From the NCBI GenBank assembly GCA_046048295.1, contig JBJOGJ010000156.1, positions 1 to 9,339 of the forward strand: 9,339 bases of DNA, written 5' to 3'. The stretch comes from CBDCWA01 sp046048295 (GTDB lineage Bacteria > Pseudomonadota > Alphaproteobacteria > Rhizobiales > Hyphomicrobiaceae). The notes below the pieces were generated by a model that saw nothing but the letters and a program-made list of their open reading frames with translations, made no database searches and was not told where the DNA came from. Shown in pieces: positions 1 through 6,295 of this stretch; positions within the stretch are counted from its first letter, which is position 1; each line of letters begins with the position of its first letter. A program made the translations under genes and the position numbers.

Positions 1-495
1 GCCGAGAACGGCGTCCTGACGGTAATGATCGGCGGCGAGCCGGACGTCTACCGCCGCGCAAAGCCGGTCATCGACTGCTACGCGCGGGCAGCCAACCTGA
101 TCGGACCACCGGGCTCCGGCCAACTGGCCAAGATGGTCAACCAGATATGTATCGCGGGGCTTGTGCAGGGTCTCGCCGAAGGCCTGCATCTCGCCCAGAA
201 AGCCGGCCTGGACATCCCCGTCGTCATGGACACCATCTCGAAGGGCGCCGCCCAGTCCTGGCAAATGGAGAACCGCTGGAAGACGATGACTGAAGGCGAG
301 TTCGACTTCGGCTTCGCGGTCGACTGGATGCGAAAGGACCTCGCCATATGCCTGGAGGAAGCGCGCCGCAGCGGTGCCAGCCTGCCCGTTACGGCGCTGG
401 TCGACCAGTTCTACGGCGAGGTCCAGGGCATGGGCGGCGGACGCTGGGATACCTCGAGCCTGATCGCCCGCCTCGATGCCGCGAGAAAGAGCTAG
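1..495 (+). CDS. 3-hydroxyisobutyrate dehydrogenase-family NAD(P)-dependent oxidoreductase (C-terminal part, 5' truncated)
   Basis: This is the C-terminal part, about 164 codons, of a beta-hydroxyacid dehydrogenase (3-hydroxyisobutyrate dehydrogenase / tartronate semialdehyde reductase type). The frame is open from base 1, so the N-terminal Rossmann domain lies outside the window. The visible part opens with AENGVLTVMIGG, the usual end of the NAD-binding domain. It continues with GSGQLAKMVNQ, the family catalytic motif, in which the Lys encoded at 130-132 and the following Asn-Gln are the expected active-site residues. The rest is the all-helical dimerisation and substrate domain, including the FAVDWMRKDL stretch typical of the family. 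Such enzymes oxidise or reduce 3-hydroxy acids, for example in valine or glucarate breakdown. The substrate cannot be assigned here. The gene ends 6 bp from the convergent lrp-type gene. Family assignment is firm; exact function is open. Confidence 0.9.
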   Translation, partial: AENGVLTVMIGGEPDVYRRAKPVIDCYARAANLIGPPGSGQLAKMVNQICIAGLVQGLAEGLHLAQKAGLDIPVVMDTISKGAAQSWQMENRWKTMTEGEFDFGFAVDWMRKDLAICLEEARRSGASLPVTALVDQFYGEVQGMGGGRWDTSSLIARLDAARKS

Positions 496-508
496 ACCAC
501 CCTAGCTC
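489..508. terminator. Hairpin spanning both stop codons of the convergent genes
   Basis: GAGCTAG (489-495) and CTAGCTC (502-508) form a perfect 7-bp inverted repeat around the 6-nt loop ACCACC. Each arm contains one TAG stop codon, one for the plus-strand dehydrogenase and one for the minus-strand Lrp-type regulator. On the minus strand the stem is followed by TTTCTC, a short T-rich stretch, so it could act as a weak intrinsic terminator for the regulator. The plus-strand side has no T-tract. The stem is short, so this is tentative. Confidence 0.4.
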
Positions 509-996
509 CGGCGCACGAACTCGAGCGGCAGCGCCGTCGTGTACTTCATCTGCTCCATGGCGAAAGCCGAGGATACCTTGGCGATCTCGATGCGCGAGAT
601 GAGCTTGGTGTAGAAGGCGTCGTAGGCACCGATGTCCGGCACCACGACGCGCAGCAGATAGTCGATCTCCCCGGACATGCGGTAGAATTCGACAACCTCC
701 GGCAGGTCCACCACGGCGGCCCGGAATCGCTGCAGCCAGTCCAAACTGTGCTCGTTGGTCTGGATGGTGACGAACACCGTGACGCCCGCGTTGACCTTGG
801 CGGGATCGAGCACGGCCACGCGTCCGCGGATGACGCCCGTCTCCTCCATCTTCTGGATACGCCGCCAGCAGGGCGTGGTGGAAAGGCCGACTGCCTTGCC
901 GATCTCGGCGACAGGCATCGTCGCATTATCCTGCAGGAGCTTCAGGATCTTGATGTCCATTTCGTCGAGTTTGACAGCGGTCAATGGCATCTCCAT
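502..996 (-). CDS. Lrp/AsnC family transcriptional regulator
   Basis: This is a 164-aa feast/famine regulator of normal family length. Residues about 10-66 form the N-terminal winged HTH: LDEMDIKILKLLQ, then VAEIGKAVGLSTTPCWRRI as the helix-turn-helix. Residues about 69-150 form the RAM/AsnC effector-binding and oligomerisation domain, with the typical EFYRMSGEIDYLLRVVV core. Members bind DNA as dimers to octamers and usually sense amino acids. The ATG at 996 is chosen because it gives the family length; a second ATG lies two codons on, at 990. Neither has a well-placed Shine-Dalgarno: AAGG sits about 14 nt upstream of 996. An in-frame TTG at 1035 would add 13 non-family residues. The 93-bp upstream gap holds a striking palindrome that suggests autoregulation. 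The convergent dehydrogenase gene is a possible target, but that is inference only. Confidence 0.93.
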   Translation of the reverse strand: MEMPLTAVKLDEMDIKILKLLQDNATMPVAEIGKAVGLSTTPCWRRIQKMEETGVIRGRVAVLDPAKVNAGVTVFVTIQTNEHSLDWLQRFRAAVVDLPEVVEFYRMSGEIDYLLRVVVPDIGAYDAFYTKLISRIEIAKVSSAFAMEQMKYTTALPLEFVRRS

Positions 997-1041
997 TTCA
1001 GATTCGCATGCCTTGGGACGGCGAACGAAACGCAACGCCGC

Positions 1042-1088
1042 ATATCCGAACAGATATTAGATAATTTTTCTAATACCTCAACGGATAT
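1042..1088. promoter_or_regulatory. Nested palindromic operator, probable Lrp/AsnC binding site
   Basis: Two concentric inverted repeats share a centre at base 1065. The inner pair is TATTAG (1055-1060) with CTAATA (1070-1075). The outer pair is ATATCCG (1042-1048) with CGGATAT (1082-1088). Over the whole 47 bp, 18 of 23 symmetric positions are complementary. The core TAGATAATTTTTCTA (1058-1072) matches the E. coli Lrp consensus YAGHAWATTWTDCTR, as I remember it, at 14 of 15 positions, the only mismatch being position 5. The site lies directly upstream of the Lrp/AsnC gene and begins 2 bp after the stop codon of the gene before it. The very AT-rich core contrasts with the GC-rich surroundings. 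It is most likely the autoregulatory operator. A terminator is less likely because the stem is AT-rich and no T-tract follows. Confidence 0.75.
1054..1081 (-). promoter_or_regulatory. Candidate sigma70 promoter of the lrp-type gene
   Basis: Read on the minus strand, TTGAGG (1081-1076) and TAATAT (1059-1054) are separated by 16 bp and resemble -35 and -10 hexamers. Transcription would start near 1047 and give a leader of about 50 nt before the ATG at 996. Both hexamers lie inside the palindrome 1042-1088, so a bound regulator would block RNA polymerase. The hexamers are imperfect and the AT-rich sequence makes chance matches easier. Confidence 0.45.
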
Positions 1089-1089
1089 T

Positions 1090-1710
1090 TCAGCGTGCAA
1101 GGAGTTCGCCCACCGTTCGTCGCAGGATCGGCAGCACCTCGCCCTCGAACCACGGATGCTTCCTGATCCAGGCATTGTTGCGCCAGGAGGGATGTGGCAA
1201 CGGCAAGTGGATCGGCCGCTCTCCGGTCTCGAAGTAGGTGCGCCAGTCTCGCACGGTCTCCGTCAGGCTGGCGCGGCACCTATCCCCGAGGTGCCAGCGC
1301 TGCGCGTACAGTCCAACCGGCAGGATGAGCTCTACCGCCTTTAGGTGCAGGAAAAGATCCCGCCGCCAGGCGCGCGCACACTCTCGGCGGGGCGGCCTGT
1401 CGCCACCCTTGTCGTCCAGGCCCGGAAAACAAAAGCCCATCGGCACGATGGCGATTCGCGAGGTGTCGTAGAAAACCTCCGGCGAAATCCCCAGCCAGTC
1501 GCGGAGCCGGTCGCCGGACGGATCGGTGAAGGGCACGCCCGACGCATGTACCCGCGTCCCTGGCGCCTGGCCGCAAATCGCAATGCGTGCTGTCGCAGAT
1601 GCCAGCAAGACCGGACGCGGCTCATGTGGTAGCGCCTTCCCGGCCGGCTGCTCCACGCAGACGCGGCAGGACTTGATCCCGGCGAGCAGTTCCTCGAGCG
1701 TGTTCGCCAT
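1090..1710 (-). CDS. Uracil-DNA glycosylase-family protein with probable 4Fe-4S cluster
   Basis: This 206-aa protein is of the uracil-DNA glycosylase superfamily, whose members remove uracil from DNA as the first step of base-excision repair. Motif A is GQAPGTR (residues 47-53), followed by the SGVPFTDPSG stretch. Motif B is HPSWRN (His173-Asn178). Cys15-x2-Cys18, Cys94 and Cys111 match the spacing of the four Fe-S cysteines of family 4 enzymes. Family 4 proteins normally read GE-[AG]-PG in motif A; here Gln48 replaces the Glu, so activity or specificity may differ. The ATG at 1710 is chosen, 11 bp after the stop of the metallo-hydrolase gene. An in-frame TTG at 1725 would overlap that stop (TTGA) and add five residues. 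It probably shares a transcript with the upstream hydrolase gene. Superfamily assignment is firm; enzymatic activity is inferred. Confidence 0.85.
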   Translation of the reverse strand: MANTLEELLAGIKSCRVCVEQPAGKALPHEPRPVLLASATARIAICGQAPGTRVHASGVPFTDPSGDRLRDWLGISPEVFYDTSRIAIVPMGFCFPGLDDKGGDRPPRRECARAWRRDLFLHLKAVELILPVGLYAQRWHLGDRCRASLTETVRDWRTYFETGERPIHLPLPHPSWRNNAWIRKHPWFEGEVLPILRRTVGELLAR

Positions 1711-1721
1711 TGGCCAGCATC

Positions 1722-2465
1722 TCAAATATCGAGCACCAGTCCATCGCGAGCGAAGATGAGATCCTGCTTCTCGATCTCTTCGCGCATCGCGAACATGGCG
1801 GCGCTCATATGGGTCAACATCACCCGGCGTGCACCGATTTCACCGAGCTTGTCGCGCAACGTGATCCAGTTCAAGTGCGAGGGAACCGGGTGGTCCACCG
1901 TCGAGCATTCGCAAATGAAGAGGTCCGAATGACGGCCGGCGTCGATAAGTGCCTCTGTCCACTCCGTATCGCCGGAAAACGCAATTGTCCGGCCGTCACG
2001 CGTGATCCTGAGCGCATAGGACGGCGCACCCGAGGGATGCACGACCTCGAATGCGGTAACATCGAGCCCATCGATCTGCGCGCCTGCCCCGGGCATCAGT
2101 TCCACGAACCGCACACCGAGATCCGAGGGCTTTACAAGCGCTCCCGAATAGAGCGCCTCGCCCGCCTTCGTGAGCCGCTCCTCGAGGCCGGGCGGGCCCG
2201 CCAGCGTCAGCGGTGCGGTACGCTTCTGGATATACTGGGCATGAAGCAGCCACCACACGAGGCCGGCGAAGTGATCGCCATGCAGATGCGAGATCAGAAC
2301 GGTCGACACGCCGGCCGGATCGAGCCCGGCCCTTTCCATTCCGATCAGCGCCGTGGCACCGCAATCGATCAGGAAGGTGTTGCCGGCTGCCTCGACGTGG
2401 AAACACGTCTGCAGACGGCCGCCGGTCCCGAAGGCGTTGCCGCAACCGAGCACTGTCAGTCTCAT
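1722..2465 (-). CDS. MBL-fold metallo-hydrolase, RNase Z-like
   Basis: This 247-aa single-domain metallo-beta-lactamase-fold protein starts directly at the first strand (MRLTVLGCGNAFG). The metal-binding set is complete: His60-x-His62-x-Asp64-His65 (HLHGDH), His143, Asp166 (in SGDTEW) and His219 (in THMS). This layout is that of the RNase Z / ElaC-like branch, which includes phosphodiesterases and arylsulfatase-like enzymes acting on RNA or small phosphoesters. The long exosite arm that true tRNA-processing RNase Z uses to grip tRNA is not evident, so tRNA 3' processing is not claimed. The ATG at 2465 has a GGAGAG Shine-Dalgarno 4 nt upstream. The UDG-family gene follows after 11 bp, which suggests co-transcription. 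No signal peptide is seen, so it is cytoplasmic. The substrate is unknown. Confidence 0.88.
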   Translation of the reverse strand: MRLTVLGCGNAFGTGGRLQTCFHVEAAGNTFLIDCGATALIGMERAGLDPAGVSTVLISHLHGDHFAGLVWWLLHAQYIQKRTAPLTLAGPPGLEERLTKAGEALYSGALVKPSDLGVRFVELMPGAGAQIDGLDVTAFEVVHPSGAPSYALRITRDGRTIAFSGDTEWTEALIDAGRHSDLFICECSTVDHPVPSHLNWITLRDKLGEIGARRVMLTHMSAAMFAMREEIEKQDLIFARDGLVLDI

Positions 2466-2519
2466 ATTTCTCTCCAACCCGTTCCCGATCGGTCATCCCA
2501 TCACGGCCGTAGCGAAGAA

Positions 2520-2539
2520 GCTGTTCCAGGGGGAACAGC
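2520..2539 (-). terminator. Stem-loop downstream of dctM
   Basis: GCTGTTCC (2520-2527) and GGAACAGC (2532-2539) form a perfect 8-bp stem with a 4-nt loop, about 10 bp past the dctM stop codon. On the minus strand it is followed by TTCTTCG, a T-rich but imperfect tract. It is a plausible rho-independent terminator of the TRAP operon, separating it from the metallo-hydrolase gene 55 bp further on. Partial read-through is possible. Confidence 0.6.
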
Positions 2540-2548
2540 CCCGGTTTC

Positions 2549-3871
2549 CTATCCGCTCAGGAGCCGCGGCAGCCAGAGCGTGAGCGCCGGAAAGGCAATG
2601 AGCAACCCGACGCGGAAGAATTCGACGACGAGGAACGGCAGAACCCCTGCAAAGGTCTCGCGCATCGGAACGTCCGGGGCCAGTGAATTTATCACGAACA
2701 CGTTCATGCCCACGGGCGGCGTGATGAGGCCCAACTCGACAACGACGAGAGCGAGAATGCCGAACCAGATCTTCAGGTCCTCGGGCTCCATGCCGAAATC
2801 GAACTCCGAGATCACCGGCCAGAAGAATGGAATGGCGAGCAGGATCATCGACAACGAATCCATCAGGCAGCCGAGCACGATCAGCGCGACAAGCAGCAGG
2901 ATCAGAACCACGTAGGGATCGAGCCCGCTGGCCGCCATGGCTTCCGCCGCGGCCTGCGGGACGCCGCCCCGCGCCATGAAGATCTTGAGCAGTTCGGCAC
3001 CGAGCAGGATCAGGTAGATCATGCCCGTCATCCGCGCCGTGTCGAGCAGGGCTGCGCGCCCCTCCTGCCAACCAACGACACCGCGCGCGATCCCGTAGGC
3101 GCCAACCAGGAAGACGCCGATCGCCGCTGCCGGAGTCGGATTGAAGAAGCCGAAGTAGATGCCGCCGATAACCAGGCCGAATATGGCCAGTACCGGCAGG
3201 ACACCCAGCGTCGCCCAGAGCAACTCGCTCCTGTCTACCGGTGCACCACGCGGCCCGGCATCGGGCCAGATCCTGACGTAGACGGCAATCGCAATCGCGA
3301 AGAACACGACCGCGAGAAGACCCGGCACCAGGGCAGCCATGAACATCGTGACGATGTTCGCCTCGACGATGATCGCGTACACGACGAGCACCACCGACGG
3401 AGGAATGAGGATGCCGAGCACGCCGCCGGCCGCAAGCGTTCCCGTTGCCAGCGCCGGCGAGTAGCGATAGCGGCGGAGCTCGGGCAACGCCACCTGCCCC
3501 ATGGTCGAGGCGGTAGCGAGCGAAGATCCGCACACAGAGCCAAACCCGGCACAGGCGAAAATTGCCGCGATCGCCACGCCACCGCTCATCCAGCCGAACC
3601 ACGCGTTGGCGGCACGGAAGAGATCGCGGCTGAGCCCTGCCTTGGCCGCGATGTTGCCCATCAGGACGAACATCGGCACGACGGAGAGATCGTAGATCGA
3701 GAACTGCGCGAAGGCGAGGTTCTTGAGCTGCGCAAGAACGATCTCCGGCCCCGACAGAACCGCTATGCCGACACCGCCGACGACGATCATCGCATAGGCG
3801 ATCGGCACACGGATCGCGATAAGTGCAACCAGCGCCGCCAGACCGGCAAGACCGATTGCAACGCTGCTCAT
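2549..3871 (-). CDS. dctM: TRAP transporter large permease subunit (DctM family)
   Basis: This is the 440-aa large membrane subunit of a tripartite ATP-independent periplasmic transporter. It moves the substrate delivered by the periplasmic binding protein across the inner membrane, driven by an ion gradient. It is hydrophobic throughout, consistent with roughly 12 membrane segments, and has the normal family length. Clear DctM signatures are VPMFVLMGNIA (residues about 65-75), the SGS-like stretch CAGFGSVCGSSLATAST (107-123), and GGVLGILIPPS (149-159) followed by a VLVVYAIIVEANIV segment. A second half-repeat follows, including LGLITPPVGMNVFVI. The ATG at 3871 has a strong GGGGGAGGGG Shine-Dalgarno immediately upstream. 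It lies 21 bp after dctQ in the order dctP-dctQ-dctM and is followed by a stem-loop. The substrate is not deducible from this subunit. Confidence 0.96.
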   Translation of the reverse strand: MSSVAIGLAGLAALVALIAIRVPIAYAMIVVGGVGIAVLSGPEIVLAQLKNLAFAQFSIYDLSVVPMFVLMGNIAAKAGLSRDLFRAANAWFGWMSGGVAIAAIFACAGFGSVCGSSLATASTMGQVALPELRRYRYSPALATGTLAAGGVLGILIPPSVVLVVYAIIVEANIVTMFMAALVPGLLAVVFFAIAIAVYVRIWPDAGPRGAPVDRSELLWATLGVLPVLAIFGLVIGGIYFGFFNPTPAAAIGVFLVGAYGIARGVVGWQEGRAALLDTARMTGMIYLILLGAELLKIFMARGGVPQAAAEAMAASGLDPYVVLILLLVALIVLGCLMDSLSMILLAIPFFWPVISEFDFGMEPEDLKIWFGILALVVVELGLITPPVGMNVFVINSLAPDVPMRETFAGVLPFLVVEFFRVGLLIAFPALTLWLPRLLSG

Positions 3872-3892
3872 GCCCCTCCCCCGTGGTGCCAG

Positions 3893-4387
3893 CTAGCTGC
3901 CGGCGCTCGCCGCCCGCGTCCTCAGCCCCGCCTCGATCAGGCTCACGAGCGAGGCGGCGACCAGAAGCACCAGAGACATCAGGATCGGCACGAAAGCATA
4001 CCAAACCGGCAGGCCGATGATCGCTGTGACCTCCTCATACTCTCGATAGTCATTGAGCCCGAGCGTCATGCGCCAGAGCAGAACGGCGCTGACCAGGATC
4101 GCGATCACGCCCGCCAGCAGGCCGAACAGCGCGAGCGTTCGCGGTCCGGCAGCGGTCGTGAAGATGTCGGCGGTCACGTGTGCGCCGCTAAGCTGGCAGT
4201 AGGGGAGGAACGCAAAGGCTGCGACGGCGACGCCGATTTCGACAAGCTCGAAGGTGCCCGCAACCGGCGCCCCGAACAGCTCCCCAGCAACGAGGCTGTA
4301 GGCATTGAGCAGCACCAGCGCCACCAAAACGAAACCGCCGGCCAGCGCCCACCACTCGATCAGCTTCCGGAGGAACGCGAACCGCAC
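3893..4387 (-). CDS. dctQ: TRAP transporter small permease subunit (DctQ family)
   Basis: This is the 164-aa small membrane subunit of the TRAP transporter, needed for complex assembly with the large permease. Four hydrophobic segments are visible: residues about 10-32 (WALAGGFVLVALVLLNAYSL), 42-62 (ELVEIGVAVAAFAFLPY), 80-102 (LFGLLAGVIAILVSAVLLW) and 125-150 (YAFVPILMSLVLLVAASLV). The ELVEIGVAVAAFAFLPYCQ stretch, followed by HVTADIF, is a DctQ hallmark. I chose a GTG start at 4387 (VRFAFLRKLIEWW), 8 bp after the dctP stop and preceded by AGAGGGCAGG. The frame stays open upstream into dctP, but that extension is charged, lacks family similarity and overlaps the dctP coding sequence. It lies 21 bp upstream of dctM and is surely co-transcribed with it. 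Confidence 0.92.
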   Translation of the reverse strand: MRFAFLRKLIEWWALAGGFVLVALVLLNAYSLVAGELFGAPVAGTFELVEIGVAVAAFAFLPYCQLSGAHVTADIFTTAAGPRTLALFGLLAGVIAILVSAVLLWRMTLGLNDYREYEEVTAIIGLPVWYAFVPILMSLVLLVAASLVSLIEAGLRTRAASAGS

Positions 4388-4395
4388 CCTGCCCT

Positions 4396-5433
4396 CTACT
4401 TCGAATGCTTGGCGATCAGCGCGCGCGCCTGCTCGACCAGTTTTGCACCATCGATGCCCTTCGCCTTCACTTCCTTGATCCAGCGATCGACGACAGGCGC
4501 GACCTTGTTCTTGAAGGCCTGCGTCTCGGCCTCGGTGAGCCGCACAGGCTTGCGCCCGGCAGCCAGCACCGGCGCCAATCCGTCGACTTCCGCCTTGACC
4601 CAGATCGGCCCGAGCTCTCGCCGCCATTCGCGCCCCGATTCCTTCGTGAAGGCCGCCTGCACGTCCTTCGGCAGGCTCTTCCAGCGAGCGAGGTTCATCG
4701 AGACCTGGAACGTCAACGTGCCGAGCCGGAAGCCGTCGTGGCCCTCGATCTGGTACCGGGTGAGTTCGTGCAGCTTGAGCGCGCCGATGATCTCGAATGG
4801 AATCAACGCACCATCGAGCCCCTTCTTGGCGAGCGCCTGCGGAAGATCCGGCACCGGCATGCCGACCGGCGTCGTGCCCAGCGCCTCGAGTACCCAGGCC
4901 CCCGTTCGCGTCGGAATGCGCATGCGCTTGCCGGCAAGGTCCTCCGGCTTGCGCACCAGCGTATCGACCATATGGATGGCGTTACCCGCGTGCACATGCA
5001 GGAAGAGCGGCCTTACGCCACGATAGTCGCCGGCGAGATATTCCTCGAACATGTCGTACATGGCGAGGTTGGTGGCCGTGATGTTGTTGGTGTGGACCAG
5101 CGGCAGCTCGAAAACCTCGGTGCGCGGGAAGAGACCGGGCGTATAGCCGTTGACGGTCCAGATGATGTCGACCACGCCGTCGCGCACCTGCCGGATCAGC
5201 TGCGGCGGCTTGCCGCCGAGCGACATGGCCGGATAAATCTCGATCTTGACCTTGCCCGCGGCAGCCTTCTCGACGCGTTCGACCCAGGGCACAAGCATGT
5301 CCCTGTGCGCATTCGACTTCGGCCCGAGCAGATGATGAAGCTTGAGCTTGATGGGCTCCGACGCTGCACTGGCGACACCGGCAAGCAGTGTGGCCAGCAC
5401 AGCAATCGCCATCCATATCGACCGTCGCACCAT
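4396..5433 (-). CDS. dctP: TRAP transporter substrate-binding protein (DctP family)
   Basis: This is the 345-aa periplasmic solute receptor of the TRAP transporter. A Sec signal peptide covers residues 1-23: two Arg, a hydrophobic core MAIAVLATLLAGVASA, and an ASA|AS cleavage site. The mature protein starts with KLKLHHLLGPKS and follows the DctP fold, including EIYPAMSLGG (65-74), VRDGVVDIIWTVNGYTPG, and LAGKRMRIPT. In the last of these, Arg172 is the position of the conserved Arg that binds the substrate carboxylate in TRAP receptors. This suggests an organic-acid ligand, but the specific compound cannot be told. The ATG at 5433 has an ideal GGAGG about 6 nt upstream. It is the first gene of dctPQM. 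The 78-bp gap to pdxH contains an inverted repeat that may be a control site. Confidence 0.95.
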   Translation of the reverse strand: MVRRSIWMAIAVLATLLAGVASAASEPIKLKLHHLLGPKSNAHRDMLVPWVERVEKAAAGKVKIEIYPAMSLGGKPPQLIRQVRDGVVDIIWTVNGYTPGLFPRTEVFELPLVHTNNITATNLAMYDMFEEYLAGDYRGVRPLFLHVHAGNAIHMVDTLVRKPEDLAGKRMRIPTRTGAWVLEALGTTPVGMPVPDLPQALAKKGLDGALIPFEIIGALKLHELTRYQIEGHDGFRLGTLTFQVSMNLARWKSLPKDVQAAFTKESGREWRRELGPIWVKAEVDGLAPVLAAGRKPVRLTEAETQAFKNKVAPVVDRWIKEVKAKGIDGAKLVEQARALIAKHSK

Positions 5434-5474
5434 TGCGTCCTCCAGAGCTTCCGATCCCGCCGGCTGGCGCCGAA

Positions 5475-5492
5475 ACTGGCACCTCGGCCAGT
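5475..5492. promoter_or_regulatory. Inverted repeat upstream of dctP (operator or weak terminator)
   Basis: ACTGGC (5475-5480) and GCCAGT (5487-5492) are a perfect 6-bp inverted repeat with a 6-bp spacer, in the gap between pdxH and dctP. A further CTGGC copy lies at 5464-5468, 12 bp from the CTGGC inside the first arm. It may be an operator for the TRAP operon or a short hairpin ending pdxH transcription; on the minus strand TTTCGG follows. No regulator gene lies next to the operon. The repeat is short, so it may be chance. Confidence 0.3.
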
Positions 5493-5511
5493 CGATTGCA
5501 ACCTCGTGAGC

Positions 5512-6165
5512 CTAAGGAAACAGCCTGACGCGCTGCCATTCGGCTTCTGTTGTCTCGCGCCTGAAGGCAACGCGGTCGTGCAGGCGGAAGGGGCGGTCGT
5601 GCCAGAACTCCATCTCGAGCGGCGTCACCCTGAAACCGGACCAGTGCGGCGGGCGCGGTATCGTGCCGAGCGGATGCTTGGCCGTGTAGTAGGCAACGGC
5701 CTTTTCGAGGGCGAACCGGCCCTCCATCGGGCGCGACTGCTGCGACGCCCAGGCGCCGAGCTGGGAGCCGCGCGGCCTTGTCGCATAGTATGCGTCGGCT
5801 TCCGCATCGCTGGCGATGGTCACAGTCCCCCTGATCCGCACCTGCCGGCGCAGCGATTTCCAATGGAAGCACAGCGCCGCCTTCGGATTGGCATGGAGCT
5901 CGAGCCCCTTGGCGCTCTCGAAATTGGTGAAGAACACGAAACCGCGCTTCTCGTGTTCGCTCTCGTCGAGCCCCTTGAGGAGCACCATCCGGACATTGGG
6001 CATGCCGTCGCCGTCGACGGTCGCGAGCGACATCGCGTTGGCATCGTTCAACTCGTTTTCCCAGGCCTCCTTGTACCATGCCTCGAACAGATGGAAGGGA
6101 TCGGTCTCCACCGTGAAGTCGGGTGCCTGTGGACCTAAATAATAAGGCTTTTTCGCCTCCGCCAT
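5512..6165 (-). CDS. pdxH: Pyridoxamine 5'-phosphate oxidase
   Basis: This 217-aa FMN-dependent enzyme oxidises pyridoxamine or pyridoxine 5'-phosphate to pyridoxal 5'-phosphate, in the last step of vitamin B6 biosynthesis and salvage. Family motifs run in order. RMVLLKG (59-65) and FFTNFESAKG (78-87) bind FMN and phosphate. WKSLRRQVRIRG (102-113) and RPRGSQLGAWASQQS follow and are among the best conserved parts. The C-terminus ends in WQRVRLFP, the conserved dimerisation tail. Between KGLDES and RGFVFFTN there is a small insertion (EHEK) relative to the shortest homologues. The ATG at 6165 has GAGAGG 7 nt upstream; an in-frame TTG two codons earlier is less likely. It is transcribed divergently from the surface-antigen gene and lies 78 bp upstream of dctP. 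It is cytoplasmic. Assignment is secure. Confidence 0.97.
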   Translation of the reverse strand: MAEAKKPYYLGPQAPDFTVETDPFHLFEAWYKEAWENELNDANAMSLATVDGDGMPNVRMVLLKGLDESEHEKRGFVFFTNFESAKGLELHANPKAALCFHWKSLRRQVRIRGTVTIASDAEADAYYATRPRGSQLGAWASQQSRPMEGRFALEKAVAYYTAKHPLGTIPRPPHWSGFRVTPLEMEFWHDRPFRLHDRVAFRRETTEAEWQRVRLFP

Positions 6166-6295
6166 CCTCAAACCTCTCGTCGTTCGCCACCGTAGCGCGC
6201 CAATTTCGGAACAGACGGCAACGCAATCTTAACCTAACCGGCGGAAGCTGGCTGGTGAGCCCCGTGTCCCGAGTTCTCCAGCGTAGAGTACCATC
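6166..6295. other. Divergent intergenic region pdxH / surface-antigen gene
   Basis: This 130-bp gap must hold the start signals of both divergent genes. The pdxH Shine-Dalgarno GAGAGG is clear (minus strand, about 6173-6178). I see no convincing sigma70 hexamer pair in either direction and no notable repeat. The plus-strand gene has only a weak purine stretch (TAGAG) before its ATG. Confidence 0.4.

Noticed and set aside
1042..1088. Reading the palindrome as a rho-independent terminator of the UDG-family gene
   Set aside because: The stem is AT-rich with mismatches, and no T-tract follows on the minus strand. The consensus match and the position before lrp favour an operator.
1710..2915. 401-codon plus-strand frame opposite the metallo-hydrolase and the end of dctM
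   Set aside because: It is antisense to a protein with a full metal-binding motif set and has low-complexity composition.
2493..4004. 503-codon minus-strand frame overlapping dctM
   Set aside because: It is out of frame with the clear DctM protein, Arg/Gly/Cys-rich, and has no membrane segments or motifs.
3893..4627. Longer DctQ reading frame with about 80 extra N-terminal residues
   Set aside because: The extension lies inside dctP in another frame, is charged and repetitive, and DctQ proteins are usually about 160-170 aa. The GTG at 4387 fits better.
4405..6138. 577-codon open frame on the plus strand opposite dctP and pdxH
   Set aside because: It is antisense to two well-recognised genes, Arg/Leu/His-rich and without family similarity. 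Such long shadow frames are common in GC-rich DNA.
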